Shown piece after piece: positions 7,864 to 15,369 of a DNA stretch of 35,193 nt. A model generated the notes under the pieces. It saw nothing but the letters and a program-made list of their open reading frames with translations, searched no databases and was not told where the DNA came from. The position numbers were made by a program, and so were the translations under genes. The stretch is from Nostoc sp. JL33 (GTDB lineage: Bacteria; Cyanobacteriota; Cyanobacteriia; Cyanobacteriales; Nostocaceae): NCBI RefSeq assembly GCF_017114985.1, contig NZ_JABXKP010000037.1, positions 9,075 through 44,267 on the forward strand, given 5' to 3'. Each line of letters begins with the position of its first letter. The first letter of the stretch is position 1.

Positions 7864-8826
7864 TTATAACTTACCAGATGTAGTTGTTGGATTCTTGCTC
7901 AGGATGGTTTTTGCAATTTCTAGAAGCCCAAAAACATTAGCTTCCACCGGATTGTCCAAAATTTTGAAACCGTTCTTCTCTAATAGCTTCTTAAATCCTG
8001 GTAACAGGCAGCCTCCACCAATCGCCCAGATTTCATCCCCTTGGTGCTTGGCATCAAGTGTCAGATTCACGGTTTTCTTTAAGTATTTTTCATACCAATA
8101 TTTCAAGCAAGCGCTGTAGACATCTTTGATATCGATGTCACGGCTGTACCTGGTATGTCCCATTTCCAGACAATATCGGATTTTGGATGCATCCCCGATT
8201 TTTCCCCCATTTAGATGTTTCATTTTTAGGGAAATATCATCAATGAGAACTTCTACACCAATGGGGTAGGCAGTGTGAACTTCTCGTTTCCCCTGATTGT
8301 AACGAGAATACAGAGTCGTACCATTACCAAAGTCTAAAATGGTTAATTTTTTGGGTAGTTTATGCCCAAACAATGCACCCATCCCCTCTAATACAACTTT
8401 CAGGACTTCTATTTTCACGTCTGATCGTTTTCCAGCAAGTATCGGCTGATATTCTCCATTTAGTACTTTTTCTAATTCGTCAGCCAGATCAACATCATGT
8501 AAGCTGACGACTAATTTTAAATGCCAAGCCTTACGGTGTGGTAGATGTGCCAATGCACCTAATAATGTCAACAACGCATTATTGACTTTGTTCTCATTGT
8601 TATCTGTGTTGCGGTCAAAATGATAACCTGTGCGGAAAGCTGATTCTCCGACTGTGTAAGCATTACCGTTAAAAACTACCCGTCCTGGCACATTTTCCAT
8701 CTCGGCTGTGGAAATATAACTGGGAACACGAACTACTTCAAAACCATCGACTAAAAGTTTTAGGCTTCCGTAACCATTATCAAAGCCAGCAGGAAAAATT
8801 TTTTGCAAGGCGTGAATGTTTGGCAT
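7864..8826 (-). CDS. ParM/StbA-type actin-like ATPase
   Basis: 320 residues with actin-fold signatures in order: phosphate 1 loop GFDNGYGSLKLLV (about 14-26), phosphate 2 loop ILDFGNGTTLYS (about 162-173), and adenosine motif WAIGGGCLLPG (about 268-278). Length fits plasmid ParM and archaeal/Alp-type actins. Known role: ATP-driven filaments that push or pull plasmid copies apart. Here it is followed immediately by a small ParR-like gene, and repeated motifs lie about 230-400 bp upstream. The presence of this module suggests plasmid origin of this part of the window, or an integrated plasmid. Confidence 0.8.
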   Translation of the reverse strand: MPNIHALQKIFPAGFDNGYGSLKLLVDGFEVVRVPSYISTAEMENVPGRVVFNGNAYTVGESAFRTGYHFDRNTDNNENKVNNALLTLLGALAHLPHRKAWHLKLVVSLHDVDLADELEKVLNGEYQPILAGKRSDVKIEVLKVVLEGMGALFGHKLPKKLTILDFGNGTTLYSRYNQGKREVHTAYPIGVEVLIDDISLKMKHLNGGKIGDASKIRYCLEMGHTRYSRDIDIKDVYSACLKYWYEKYLKKTVNLTLDAKHQGDEIWAIGGGCLLPGFKKLLEKNGFKILDNPVEANVFGLLEIAKTILSKNPTTTSGKL

Positions 8827-9054
8827 AGGCTTCAGGGTAATACGCTTTGATTTGTGAAAGTTATCTGTTCAGGTGATCTGGGGAAGGAGCGGGGGAGAGG
8901 GAGAATTAAAACAGTTATTAGCGTTTACTGCTAGAAATTGAGGACTCTGACTTTCAGCAGAATACATTAGCTTTTCTTACACTGATAACTAATCACTAAT
9001 CATTGTTAATGCAAACATTTTCCCTTGCTCCTTACATCTACAACCTCAAGAGCT

Positions 9055-9215
9055 TATCATAACCCCTTGGGGACTAAGTGGGGCACAAAATTTTAAATCG
9101 TTAAATATACCCTATAAAGCCCCTATATGTACTACTCAAAGGTGTTAAGGGTTATCACTCTCCAAATCTTTTTGGGGTAATCATAGCCCCTATATATACC
9201 CTTTATGGCCTATAT
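9055..9215. promoter_or_regulatory. Candidate centromere/operator repeats upstream of the ParM locus
   Basis: Repeated short motifs: TCATAACCCC (9057) and TCATAGCCCC (9181), with an inverted relative in TAAGGGTTATCA (about 9145-9156); AGCCCCTATAT twice (9118 and 9185); ATATACCCT twice (9105 and 9194). The whole is AT-rich. ParR proteins bind iterated sites next to par genes, which this resembles; plasmid iterons are the alternative. The rest of 8827-9250 shows nothing recognisable. Confidence 0.4.
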
Positions 9216-9256
9216 TAACAATTTGTGAAGTTTTTTTATGAACGCGGCAGAAATTA

Positions 9257-9388
9257 ACTTAGGGACTGACAAATAAAAAAATATTCAATTATTTATTGTG
9301 GGGTGGGCGACACGAGAGCCCAGTTTATATGGCTCTCGTGTCGCCCACCCCACAAGTAGTAGTAATTTATTTCTTGGAGTTCCCTTAG
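9257..9388. mobile_element. Hairpin MITE-like element, copy 1
   Basis: The left end TTAGGGACTGACAAATAAA (from 9259) is roughly inverted at the right end (ATTTATTTCTTGGAGTTCCCTTA, to 9387). Inside is a perfect 25-bp stem, 9296-9320 against 9331-9355, with a 10-base loop. The outer half of the stem (TTGTGGGGTGGGC) is shared with copy 2 at 18449-18577, while the inner half differs. No gene inside; a non-autonomous element is the natural reading. Confidence 0.7.
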
Positions 9389-9625
9389 ATGGGGCACGTT
9401 CGTGGATGTGTTTGACGGAACCATCACGCTTCCTACAGTTATGTTTCCGGCTAGTGTAGAATTGTGCGGGCTTTCATCCTCAAGGCGCATGGCGCTATGT
9501 ACAATAATCCTTAGCTGCTTTTAAAATGGGAAATGTATACGGTAAAAGAATTTCAGCGATTATAGGAGAATGTGCAGATACAGCACCCGTCAGTACTGTT
9601 TCCCAACCAAAGAGTATTTTCACAA

Positions 9626-10084
9626 ATGCGATCGCTCACGTTTAACTTTCTTAAACTTCTGATCAGATTTCAGTTTCCTACTGTTGAGAAAATTACAACC
9701 AATCAATTAGCTCAATTACTATTAGATCCTGCAAAGCCACGGCCCTTACTGCTAGATGCACGAAGTCAAGCAGAGTATGCCGTAAGCCATATCGAAACAG
9801 CAGTGCGTATAGATCCTCTAAAACCTGACTTAGCAGCACTTTCAACAGTTTCAAAAGATAGACTAATTGTTGTGTATTGTGCTGTCGGCTACCGGAGCGC
9901 AAAATTAGCCCAACAGCTTGATGAAGCCGGGATGAAGTGCATTTATAACTTAAGTGGTGGGATTTTTCAGTGGGCAAATGAAGGGAGGCTCATCTTTAAA
10001 GACGAGCATCTGACACAGCTTGTACATCCTTATAATGCAATATGGGGAAAACTGCTAAAAGCTACTTACCATGCTCAAGAGTAG
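9626..10084 (+). CDS. Rhodanese-like domain protein
   Basis: 152 residues from the ATG at 9626; a GTG at 9572, with AGGAG very close, would add 18 unconserved-looking residues. A single rhodanese domain carries LLLDARSQAEYAVSHIETAVRI and the active-site loop VVYCAVGYRSA, with the catalytic cysteine at residue 85 and the loop CAVGYR, then NLSGGIFQWA. Single-domain rhodaneses transfer sulfane sulfur or bind arsenate or phosphate in relatives. A short hydrophobic N-terminus (NFLKLLIRFQF) is not a clear signal peptide. Placement beside an arsenosugar-type glycosyltransferase and DUF547 gene suggests a link to that pathway (inference). Confidence 0.8.
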   Translation: MRSLTFNFLKLLIRFQFPTVEKITTNQLAQLLLDPAKPRPLLLDARSQAEYAVSHIETAVRIDPLKPDLAALSTVSKDRLIVVYCAVGYRSAKLAQQLDEAGMKCIYNLSGGIFQWANEGRLIFKDEHLTQLVHPYNAIWGKLLKATYHAQE

Positions 10085-10171
10085 TAAATTTCAAGTAAAT
10101 ACGTAAGCCCTAGCATCAAATTGCTAATCAAAAAGTGGCTCAGATGGCCAGATTTTTCTTTGGACTAAAGC

Positions 10172-10400
10172 CCAATACAGTTCAGTTAAGCAATTTTTTC
10201 CTTCTCTTTCTTTTCTCTCTGTGTCGCGCCAGTTGCTTCTCCCAGGGGGAGACGCTGCGCGAACAAGTCTCTTAACCCGCCACCCGCCCAACGCACTGGC
10301 TTCTCTGCGCCTCTGTGGTAGCCTGCGGCAAGCCGCTCCGCGTCTACGTTAAAAAAAACGACTTTGACAAAGAGTGCTAGCCTTAACCCAAGCGTATTGG
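10172..10400. mobile_element. 229-bp MITE with 8-bp target duplication
   Basis: The ends CCAATACAGTTCAGTTAAG (left) and CTTAACCCAAGCGTATTGG (right, inverted) match at about 15 of 20 positions. Both sides are flanked by ACTAAAGC (10164-10171 and 10401-10408), an apparent 8-bp target duplication. The interior holds dispersed-repeat words (GGAGACGCTGCGCGAACAAG near 10248; GCGGCAAGCCGCTCCGCGTC near 10325) and no gene. It occupies most of the 10085-10461 gap. Confidence 0.65.
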
Positions 10401-10461
10401 ACTAAAGCCCATCAACATTGAGCAAGTAGAATAAAAGCAACGATAAAACTACTCAAGCTGC

Positions 10462-11217
10462 ATGTCTCAAGTTTCGATTGTCATTCCGACTTTAAACGAA
10501 GCAGTTAGCTTAGGGCGTACATTGCGCCAACTGACTTTACTTAATCCGCCTGCTTTTGAAGTGATAGTGGTAGATGGTGGGAGCGAAGATCAGACACTGA
10601 CAGTTGCAAAGCAATGCTTTGGGTCATTCAATCAGCCGCTATGTGTACAAGTTCTCTCATCTGAATGCCGTGGGCGTTCTATTCAGATGAATTACGGAGC
10701 ATCGGCTGCAACTGGAGATATTCTTTGCTTTCTTCATGCAGACACTTGGGTGCCAGATGACCTAATCACTCTAATAGAGCAAACCCTAGCAGAGCCAACC
10801 ATTGCCTGTGGGGGGTTTATTTCTCTGATGAGTGGCTCTCAAACGACTCGCTGGGGTATCTCTCTACATAATTATCTAAAAACCTATTATGCACCACTGC
10901 TATTTAAACCTCACCTGTTTTTTCGAGGATTACGTCTGTTGTTTGGAGATCAGGTTATGTTTTGTCGTCGGACTGACTTTTGGGATTGCGACGGATTTGA
11001 TCAGGCATTGCCGATTATGGAGGATGGAGATTTATGCTTAAAATTGGTTAAAAAAGGACGTATTTATCAGGTGAATCGTATTGTTCAGTCTTCAGATCGC
11101 CGCGTAGCAAAATGGGGTAGCTTCAAAGCAACTGCAATTTACCTTTACATTGGGATTTTGTGGGGGATTGGCGCTGATGCAAATTATCTCAAACAATTTT
11201 ATCAAGATATTCGCTGA
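10462..11217 (+). CDS. TIGR04283-type family 2 glycosyltransferase (arsenosugar-associated)
   Basis: 251 residues. GT-A nucleotide-sugar fold: SIVIPTLNEA (5-14), VIVVDGGSEDQT (34-45) and the metal-binding HADTW (92-96), then RGRSIQMNYGA and FGDQVMFCRR, which are hallmarks of the TIGR04283 group. Members occur with ArsM/ArsS-type genes in arsenosugar biosynthesis and are annotated as arsenosugar glycosyltransferases; neither arsM nor arsS is in this window, so the role here is by family only. A hydrophobic C-terminal segment (YLYIGILWGIG) may associate with the membrane. It overlaps the convergent DUF547 gene by 16 bp at the 3' ends. Confidence 0.85.
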   Translation: MSQVSIVIPTLNEAVSLGRTLRQLTLLNPPAFEVIVVDGGSEDQTLTVAKQCFGSFNQPLCVQVLSSECRGRSIQMNYGASAATGDILCFLHADTWVPDDLITLIEQTLAEPTIACGGFISLMSGSQTTRWGISLHNYLKTYYAPLLFKPHLFFRGLRLLFGDQVMFCRRTDFWDCDGFDQALPIMEDGDLCLKLVKKGRIYQVNRIVQSSDRRVAKWGSFKATAIYLYIGILWGIGADANYLKQFYQDIR

Positions 11218-11903
11218 TTTAAGCTCCAGTCATAGTAGAGATAGGAAATTGGCGTTGAGGCATTCATTGGCAGGTCTGTTTCTAGGTAGGAGCGGATATA
11301 TTCTGGAATGGAGGATGTAACCTTGAGAAAGTCTTGACGATACCATTTAAAGATTTTGCTACAGTAAAGGGTTTTACTATCTGAGTCATAACGGACTTTT
11401 CCTGGATTGTTAATGAAGCGACGCGCATCTTCATCTAACTGCTGAGTAACTTGTTCAGGAAAATAAGCTCCAGCACGCAGTAACGGGCAACCAACGGAAG
11501 CGCAGACAATTGCAAAATGAATTCGTGGCTCTTGTAATTTATCTCGCAGAAGAGAGTTCTCTATTTGGGCTAAACTGTAACGTTCGCCAAATATATAATA
11601 AGCACGACGTTGGAAGAACCACAAAAAAGTCAGCCAGTTGGGAATGCCTAAGATTCGCGGACGAATTGACTCAAGCGGGTATCTCTCCAAAATTGTCGAA
11701 ATAGTGAATGCATTGTAAAGGTTAATCCATAATGCCAATTGCTCAAAAGTGTTGCAATTAGATGTAAAAGCCAGATTTTTTTCAGTTGACAACCAATCTG
11801 CGATCGCTTGAGGTTGTTCCGTTTTCCAAGCAATATAGTCTACACGACCCTGTTGATCAACATACTGACGCAACAACTTATCCCAAGGTTCAAAATCAAT
11901 CAT
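11202..11903 (-). CDS. DUF547 domain protein
   Basis: 233 residues from the ATG at 11903 (a GTG at 11909 is the alternative). It contains DUF547 hallmarks: VDYIAWK, LALWINLYNAFTI, IHFAIVCASVGCPLLR and ARRFINNPGKVRYD. No signal peptide is seen. The fold is thought related to transglutaminase-like proteins, but no reaction is known to me. It commonly sits next to TIGR04283 glycosyltransferases in cyanobacteria, and here it converges with one, overlapping by 16 bp. Confidence 0.85.
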   Translation of the reverse strand: MIDFEPWDKLLRQYVDQQGRVDYIAWKTEQPQAIADWLSTEKNLAFTSNCNTFEQLALWINLYNAFTISTILERYPLESIRPRILGIPNWLTFLWFFQRRAYYIFGERYSLAQIENSLLRDKLQEPRIHFAIVCASVGCPLLRAGAYFPEQVTQQLDEDARRFINNPGKVRYDSDSKTLYCSKIFKWYRQDFLKVTSSIPEYIRSYLETDLPMNASTPISYLYYDWSLNQRIS

Positions 11904-11982
11904 TATCACTGTCTTGATATGTTAGCCGTTGTTTTTACTTATACTAACCCCAATTGAAACATGAGAAAATACGGTGATTAAA

Positions 11983-12077
11983 ATAGGACTTACGCAAGAG
12001 TTACGGAAAAAGGAACCACAGAGGCGCAGAGGACACAGAGAAATAGGAGTTTGAGAGATATTTTGCGTAAGTCCTAT
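11983..12077. mobile_element. 95-bp MITE with perfect 15-bp terminal inverted repeats
   Basis: ATAGGACTTACGCAA at 11983-11997 is exactly inverted at 12063-12077. The 65-bp interior is purine-rich (AGAGGCGCAGAGGACACAGAG) and has no ORF. It lies directly after the stop of the ABC ATPase gene (12087) and could act as part of its 3' end. Confidence 0.7.
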
Positions 12078-12086
12078 AAAATTCAA

Positions 12087-12821
12087 CTAAAGCATTTTTT
12101 CTAAAAATTGCTTGGCTCTTTGGCACTGAGGATTTTGAAAAAATTTGTTGGGAGTAGTATCTTCTGCTAAAATCCCTTGATCGAGAAACATAATTCGACT
12201 AGCTACAACTCTAGCAAATCCCATTTCATGGGTAACAATCGCCATTGTTATCCCTGTTTGAGCTAAATCTTTTATCACTTGGAGCACATCTTTGACCATT
12301 TCTGGATCTAAAGCAGATGTGGGTTCATCAAATAGAATCATCTCTGGTGACATTGCCAAAGTGCGGGCTATAGCTACTCTTTGTTTCTGTCCCCCTGATA
12401 GTTTAGATGGAAAAACATCTGCTTTTTCTTCTAAGCCCACTTTTGTTAATAGCTCCATCCCTTTCTTTTGGGCTAAATGTCGATCTATTCCTTTCACCTT
12501 AATCGGAGCATAGGTAACATTTTGCAATACTGTCATGTGGGGAAATAGATTAAAGTGTTGAAACACCATCACTAGCTGTTGACGAACCTTAGCAATGTCT
12601 ACCTTGGGATGAGTGATTTCTTGCTCTTGAAAATAGATTCTGCCTTTAGTGGGGCGTTCTAGCAAGTTCATGCACCGCAGAAAGGTCGATTTCCCCGAAC
12701 CAGAAGGCCCAAGAATAGCAACAACTTCCCCTTGGCGAATCTCTGTAGAAATATCTTTGAGTACGTCGAGTTTGCCAAAGGATTTACACAAGAATTCTGT
12801 CCGAATTACGACTTTATTCAC
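12087..12821 (-). CDS. glnQ: Polar amino-acid ABC transporter ATPase (GlnQ type)
   Basis: 244 residues with a full ABC ATPase: Walker A GPSGSGKST (38-46), Q-loop Gln88, signature LSGGQ (141-145), Walker B MILFDEPTSALD with Glu166, and switch His198. Size and the FNLFPHMTVLQN segment match the GlnQ/HisP/ArtP polar amino-acid importer group. It overlaps the upstream binding-protein/permease gene by 8 bp, so the two form one importer operon. Substrate within the polar amino acids cannot be told from sequence, so the symbol is by group only. Confidence 0.88.
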   Translation of the reverse strand: MNKVVIRTEFLCKSFGKLDVLKDISTEIRQGEVVAILGPSGSGKSTFLRCMNLLERPTKGRIYFQEQEITHPKVDIAKVRQQLVMVFQHFNLFPHMTVLQNVTYAPIKVKGIDRHLAQKKGMELLTKVGLEEKADVFPSKLSGGQKQRVAIARTLAMSPEMILFDEPTSALDPEMVKDVLQVIKDLAQTGITMAIVTHEMGFARVVASRIMFLDQGILAEDTTPNKFFQNPQCQRAKQFLEKML

Positions 12822-14304
12822 TTTGTCTTAACTTCCTTTCTAAAACGGATGCACTTCTAGTCAATCCCATAACTAAAATATAGTAGATTAACCCCGCAAA
12901 CAGCAGAGGTTCAAAGTATATATATTTATTTGCACCAACAATTTGGGCACTACGTAATATTTCCACTACACCAATTGTTGATACCAAAGCTGAGTCTTTC
13001 AACAGTCCAATAGTTTCATTCACCAATGCAGGTAGAATGTTCTTCAATGCTTGGGGCAAAATTATATCCCACATCATCAAATGATAAGGAACACCCATAG
13101 ACATCGCCGCCTCAGTTTGCCCTTTGTCTACTGCTTGAATTCCACCCCGAATGGTTTCTGACATATAAGCCCCAGAGTTGAGGGTAAAAGTTAGCACCCC
13201 TGCTTCTAAAGCCGAGATATCATAACCTGTTAGCTGGGGTGTGGCATAGTAAACCAAAGCCAACTGTAACAGTAGGGGCGTGCCTCGAAATACAGAGGTG
13301 TAGGCGTTGGCAAGCCAGGTGAAGGGTTTGATGCCAGTGATTTTGCACAAAGAAAGAACTGTACCCCAAATTAACCCAAGAAATACTGACAAGAGCGTAA
13401 ACAACAACGTCAAAGGGATACCTTTGAGGATAAAAGGAATGTCTGGGATAATTCTGGTAAAGTCTAGATTCAGCCCGCCTTTAGCAGGAGATTCAGAAGA
13501 GGTAGCGGCTGTTTTCGTTTGCGAAAACCACTTGGTGACTAATTTTTCTAGTTCTTTTTTGGACTTCATTTGTTGTAGAACTTTATTAAAAGGTTCTATT
13601 AAGCCCGAACCTTTAGGAAAAGCGATCGCCGAGCCACTTTCCTGATCTGAGGGAATAACGTTAAACTCTAAATCTGTGTTGGCTTGGGCGAATCCTCTGG
13701 CTACGGTGTCCTCAACAATTGCTGCATCAATTCGCCCCGACTTGATTTCCTGAATTATTTCTGGTACTCTATTAAGTTGTTTTAGCTGAATCCCTGTAAC
13801 TTTTTGGGCAATTTTTTTAGCATTTTGCTCTTGGATAGTCCCCAGTTGTACCCCGATTTTTTTAAAAGCTAGGTCTTGGATATGTTTGAGATTGCTATTT
13901 TTGGGAGCGACAATCGTATCTTTCGCTTGGTAATAAATAATTGAAAAATCAACATTTTTCTGACGTTCTGGGGTGGGAGTCATGCCAGCCATAACAAAAT
14001 CAGCCCGCTTCGCTTGCAGTGCCGGAATTAATCCATTAAAATCTGATTCTATTACCTGGAGTTTAAATCCTAGTTCTTGAGCAAGAGTCTTGGCTATATC
14101 TACATCAAAGCCAACAATTTGTCTTTCACCCCCCTTTGTATCATAAAACTCATAAGGTGGATAATCTGGGGAAGTAACCATCGTCAGCGTGTCTTTGCCT
14201 AAAGATGAAGCTGCTTTTAGAGAATGGCTATAGCCTGTGATGCTAATAATCAATACCATCGTTGTAAGCAACATCGTTAAGAACCATACTTTTCTTTGAT
14301 TCAT
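12814..14304 (-). CDS. Fused substrate-binding protein and permease of a polar amino-acid ABC importer
   Basis: 496 residues. A signal sequence or anchor (about 8-33) leads into a type-3 solute-binding domain (about 38-262: LTMVTSPDYPPYEF, IVGFDVDIAKTLAQELGF, DFVMAGMTPTPERQKNVDFS). A linker follows, then a HisM/GlnP-type permease (about 285-490) with the EAA loop EAAMSMGVPYHLMMWDIILPQA. In most bacteria these are two genes; the fusion ties one binding domain to each permease subunit. It is the first gene of a two-gene operon with the ATPase. The 14305-15096 stretch upstream holds its promoter, not identifiable by eye. Confidence 0.88.
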   Translation of the reverse strand: MNQRKVWFLTMLLTTMVLIISITGYSHSLKAASSLGKDTLTMVTSPDYPPYEFYDTKGGERQIVGFDVDIAKTLAQELGFKLQVIESDFNGLIPALQAKRADFVMAGMTPTPERQKNVDFSIIYYQAKDTIVAPKNSNLKHIQDLAFKKIGVQLGTIQEQNAKKIAQKVTGIQLKQLNRVPEIIQEIKSGRIDAAIVEDTVARGFAQANTDLEFNVIPSDQESGSAIAFPKGSGLIEPFNKVLQQMKSKKELEKLVTKWFSQTKTAATSSESPAKGGLNLDFTRIIPDIPFILKGIPLTLLFTLLSVFLGLIWGTVLSLCKITGIKPFTWLANAYTSVFRGTPLLLQLALVYYATPQLTGYDISALEAGVLTFTLNSGAYMSETIRGGIQAVDKGQTEAAMSMGVPYHLMMWDIILPQALKNILPALVNETIGLLKDSALVSTIGVVEILRSAQIVGANKYIYFEPLLFAGLIYYILVMGLTRSASVLERKLRQSE

Positions 14305-14470
14305 GAACTTGATAATTATTTAGGGAAACAGTGTATAGCTCTCCAATATGAATACTAGCCAGTAATTAAAGTAAAGAAGTCAGTAATCGAGAGGCTCTCA
14401 GTTTCTATAGCTATGAATACTTCATTTGCTTCTATGACGGGAGATATGAACGAGAATTCTTTGAGATGCA

Positions 14471-14498
14471 CCCCTAACAGGCGATCGCCTGTTAGGGG
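14471..14498. repeat. Perfect 28-bp palindrome centred on a HIP1 octamer
   Basis: CCCCTAACAG, then GCGATCGC as centre, then CTGTTAGGGG: every base pairs with its mirror and there is no loop. No T-run follows, so it is a poor intrinsic terminator. The rest of 14305-15096 is AT-rich; I see no gene in it. Confidence 0.7.
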
Positions 14499-15096
14499 AT
14501 AACTGTTAATCTACCTAATTTTGGGCTTAACCGATAAGTATTGAGAGCAAATGTGCTATAAGGTAATTTTGACTCGAAAATAATTTTTTGTCAGATGCAA
14601 CAGTACTATAACCGAATATGAGTGTCAAAAGCTACTTAACCCAACATCTTTGATTTGCTCTGCTCTGTTATTCTTATAAAATAAAATTTTTTGGTTTTGA
14701 GTGTTTCTCCCACTTATGTCAACCAAGTATGCGGAAGGTTAAGAAGGCATTTTTAGAAGTTTCTTAAGGCGTTGATGGAATAGTGCGATCGCCCCTGGTA
14801 GTGGTTTTTAGCGAATCCCCGACTTGACTGTAAGCAGAGATGATTTCCCAATCCTTCAACTCCAGAAATGCCCTGTTCCCTTATCCAATGCAATTTCAAA
14901 TTAAGGTAAATGGCCAAAATAGCTTTATGATTCTTTACCAGACGCATATTTGAAGTTATTTAGGTCTACTACCAACCAAAATATTCTCAAGCTTATTTTA
15001 AAGCATAGTAAATGGTGAATCATTTTTAGGTGATTCGTGCAATGCTTGTATTGAGGTTATTCCAGAGTCAAAGAAAGTGCAGGGAGATGAAAAAGT

Positions 15097-15306
15097 ATGG
15101 CTGAACATCTATTTAATGACCAACTGAGTTTAGAAGAACAAACTGAAAAACTCGGAAAGCAAGCAGTAAGCTTGGGTTTGATTCCCAGCTTTGTGGTGCA
15201 TTACTTTCCCGATACCTGGATATTTTATATACCAAATGAAAGTGAATCAGAAGCGCTGACACCAGAAGAGGCATACTTTCGTTTAAAACAACTAGTTGAA
15301 CAGTAG
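15097..15306 (+). CDS. Small conserved-looking cyanobacterial protein
   Basis: 69 residues, ATG preceded by AGGGAGAT at good spacing. Sequence features: an acidic, helical N-terminus (LSLEEQTEKLGKQAVSLGL), a central FVVHYFPDTWIFYIP strand pair and a C-terminal helix ending in LTPEEAYFRLKQLVEQ. No signal peptide, no cysteine. I do not recognise a named family. It lies 63 bp upstream of the receiver/flavoprotein gene on the same strand and could be co-transcribed with it. Confidence 0.6.
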   Translation: MAEHLFNDQLSLEEQTEKLGKQAVSLGLIPSFVVHYFPDTWIFYIPNESESEALTPEEAYFRLKQLVEQ

Positions 15307-15369
15307 ATATTTTGACGACAAATTTTTGAAGATAAGACTAGGCACTGTAATTGTTAAGTAACAGTAGTT

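Noticed and set aside
9293..9490. 65-residue minus-strand ORF
   Set aside because: Its second half is the MITE hairpin; the first half matches nothing I know and has no ribosome-binding site.
14471..14498. Palindrome as a rho-independent terminator
   Set aside because: No loop and no T-run on either strand; it sits far from any gene end.
14753..14947. 64-residue minus-strand ORF that might be a transposase scrap
   Set aside because: No motif of any transposase family could be identified; start has no upstream signal.
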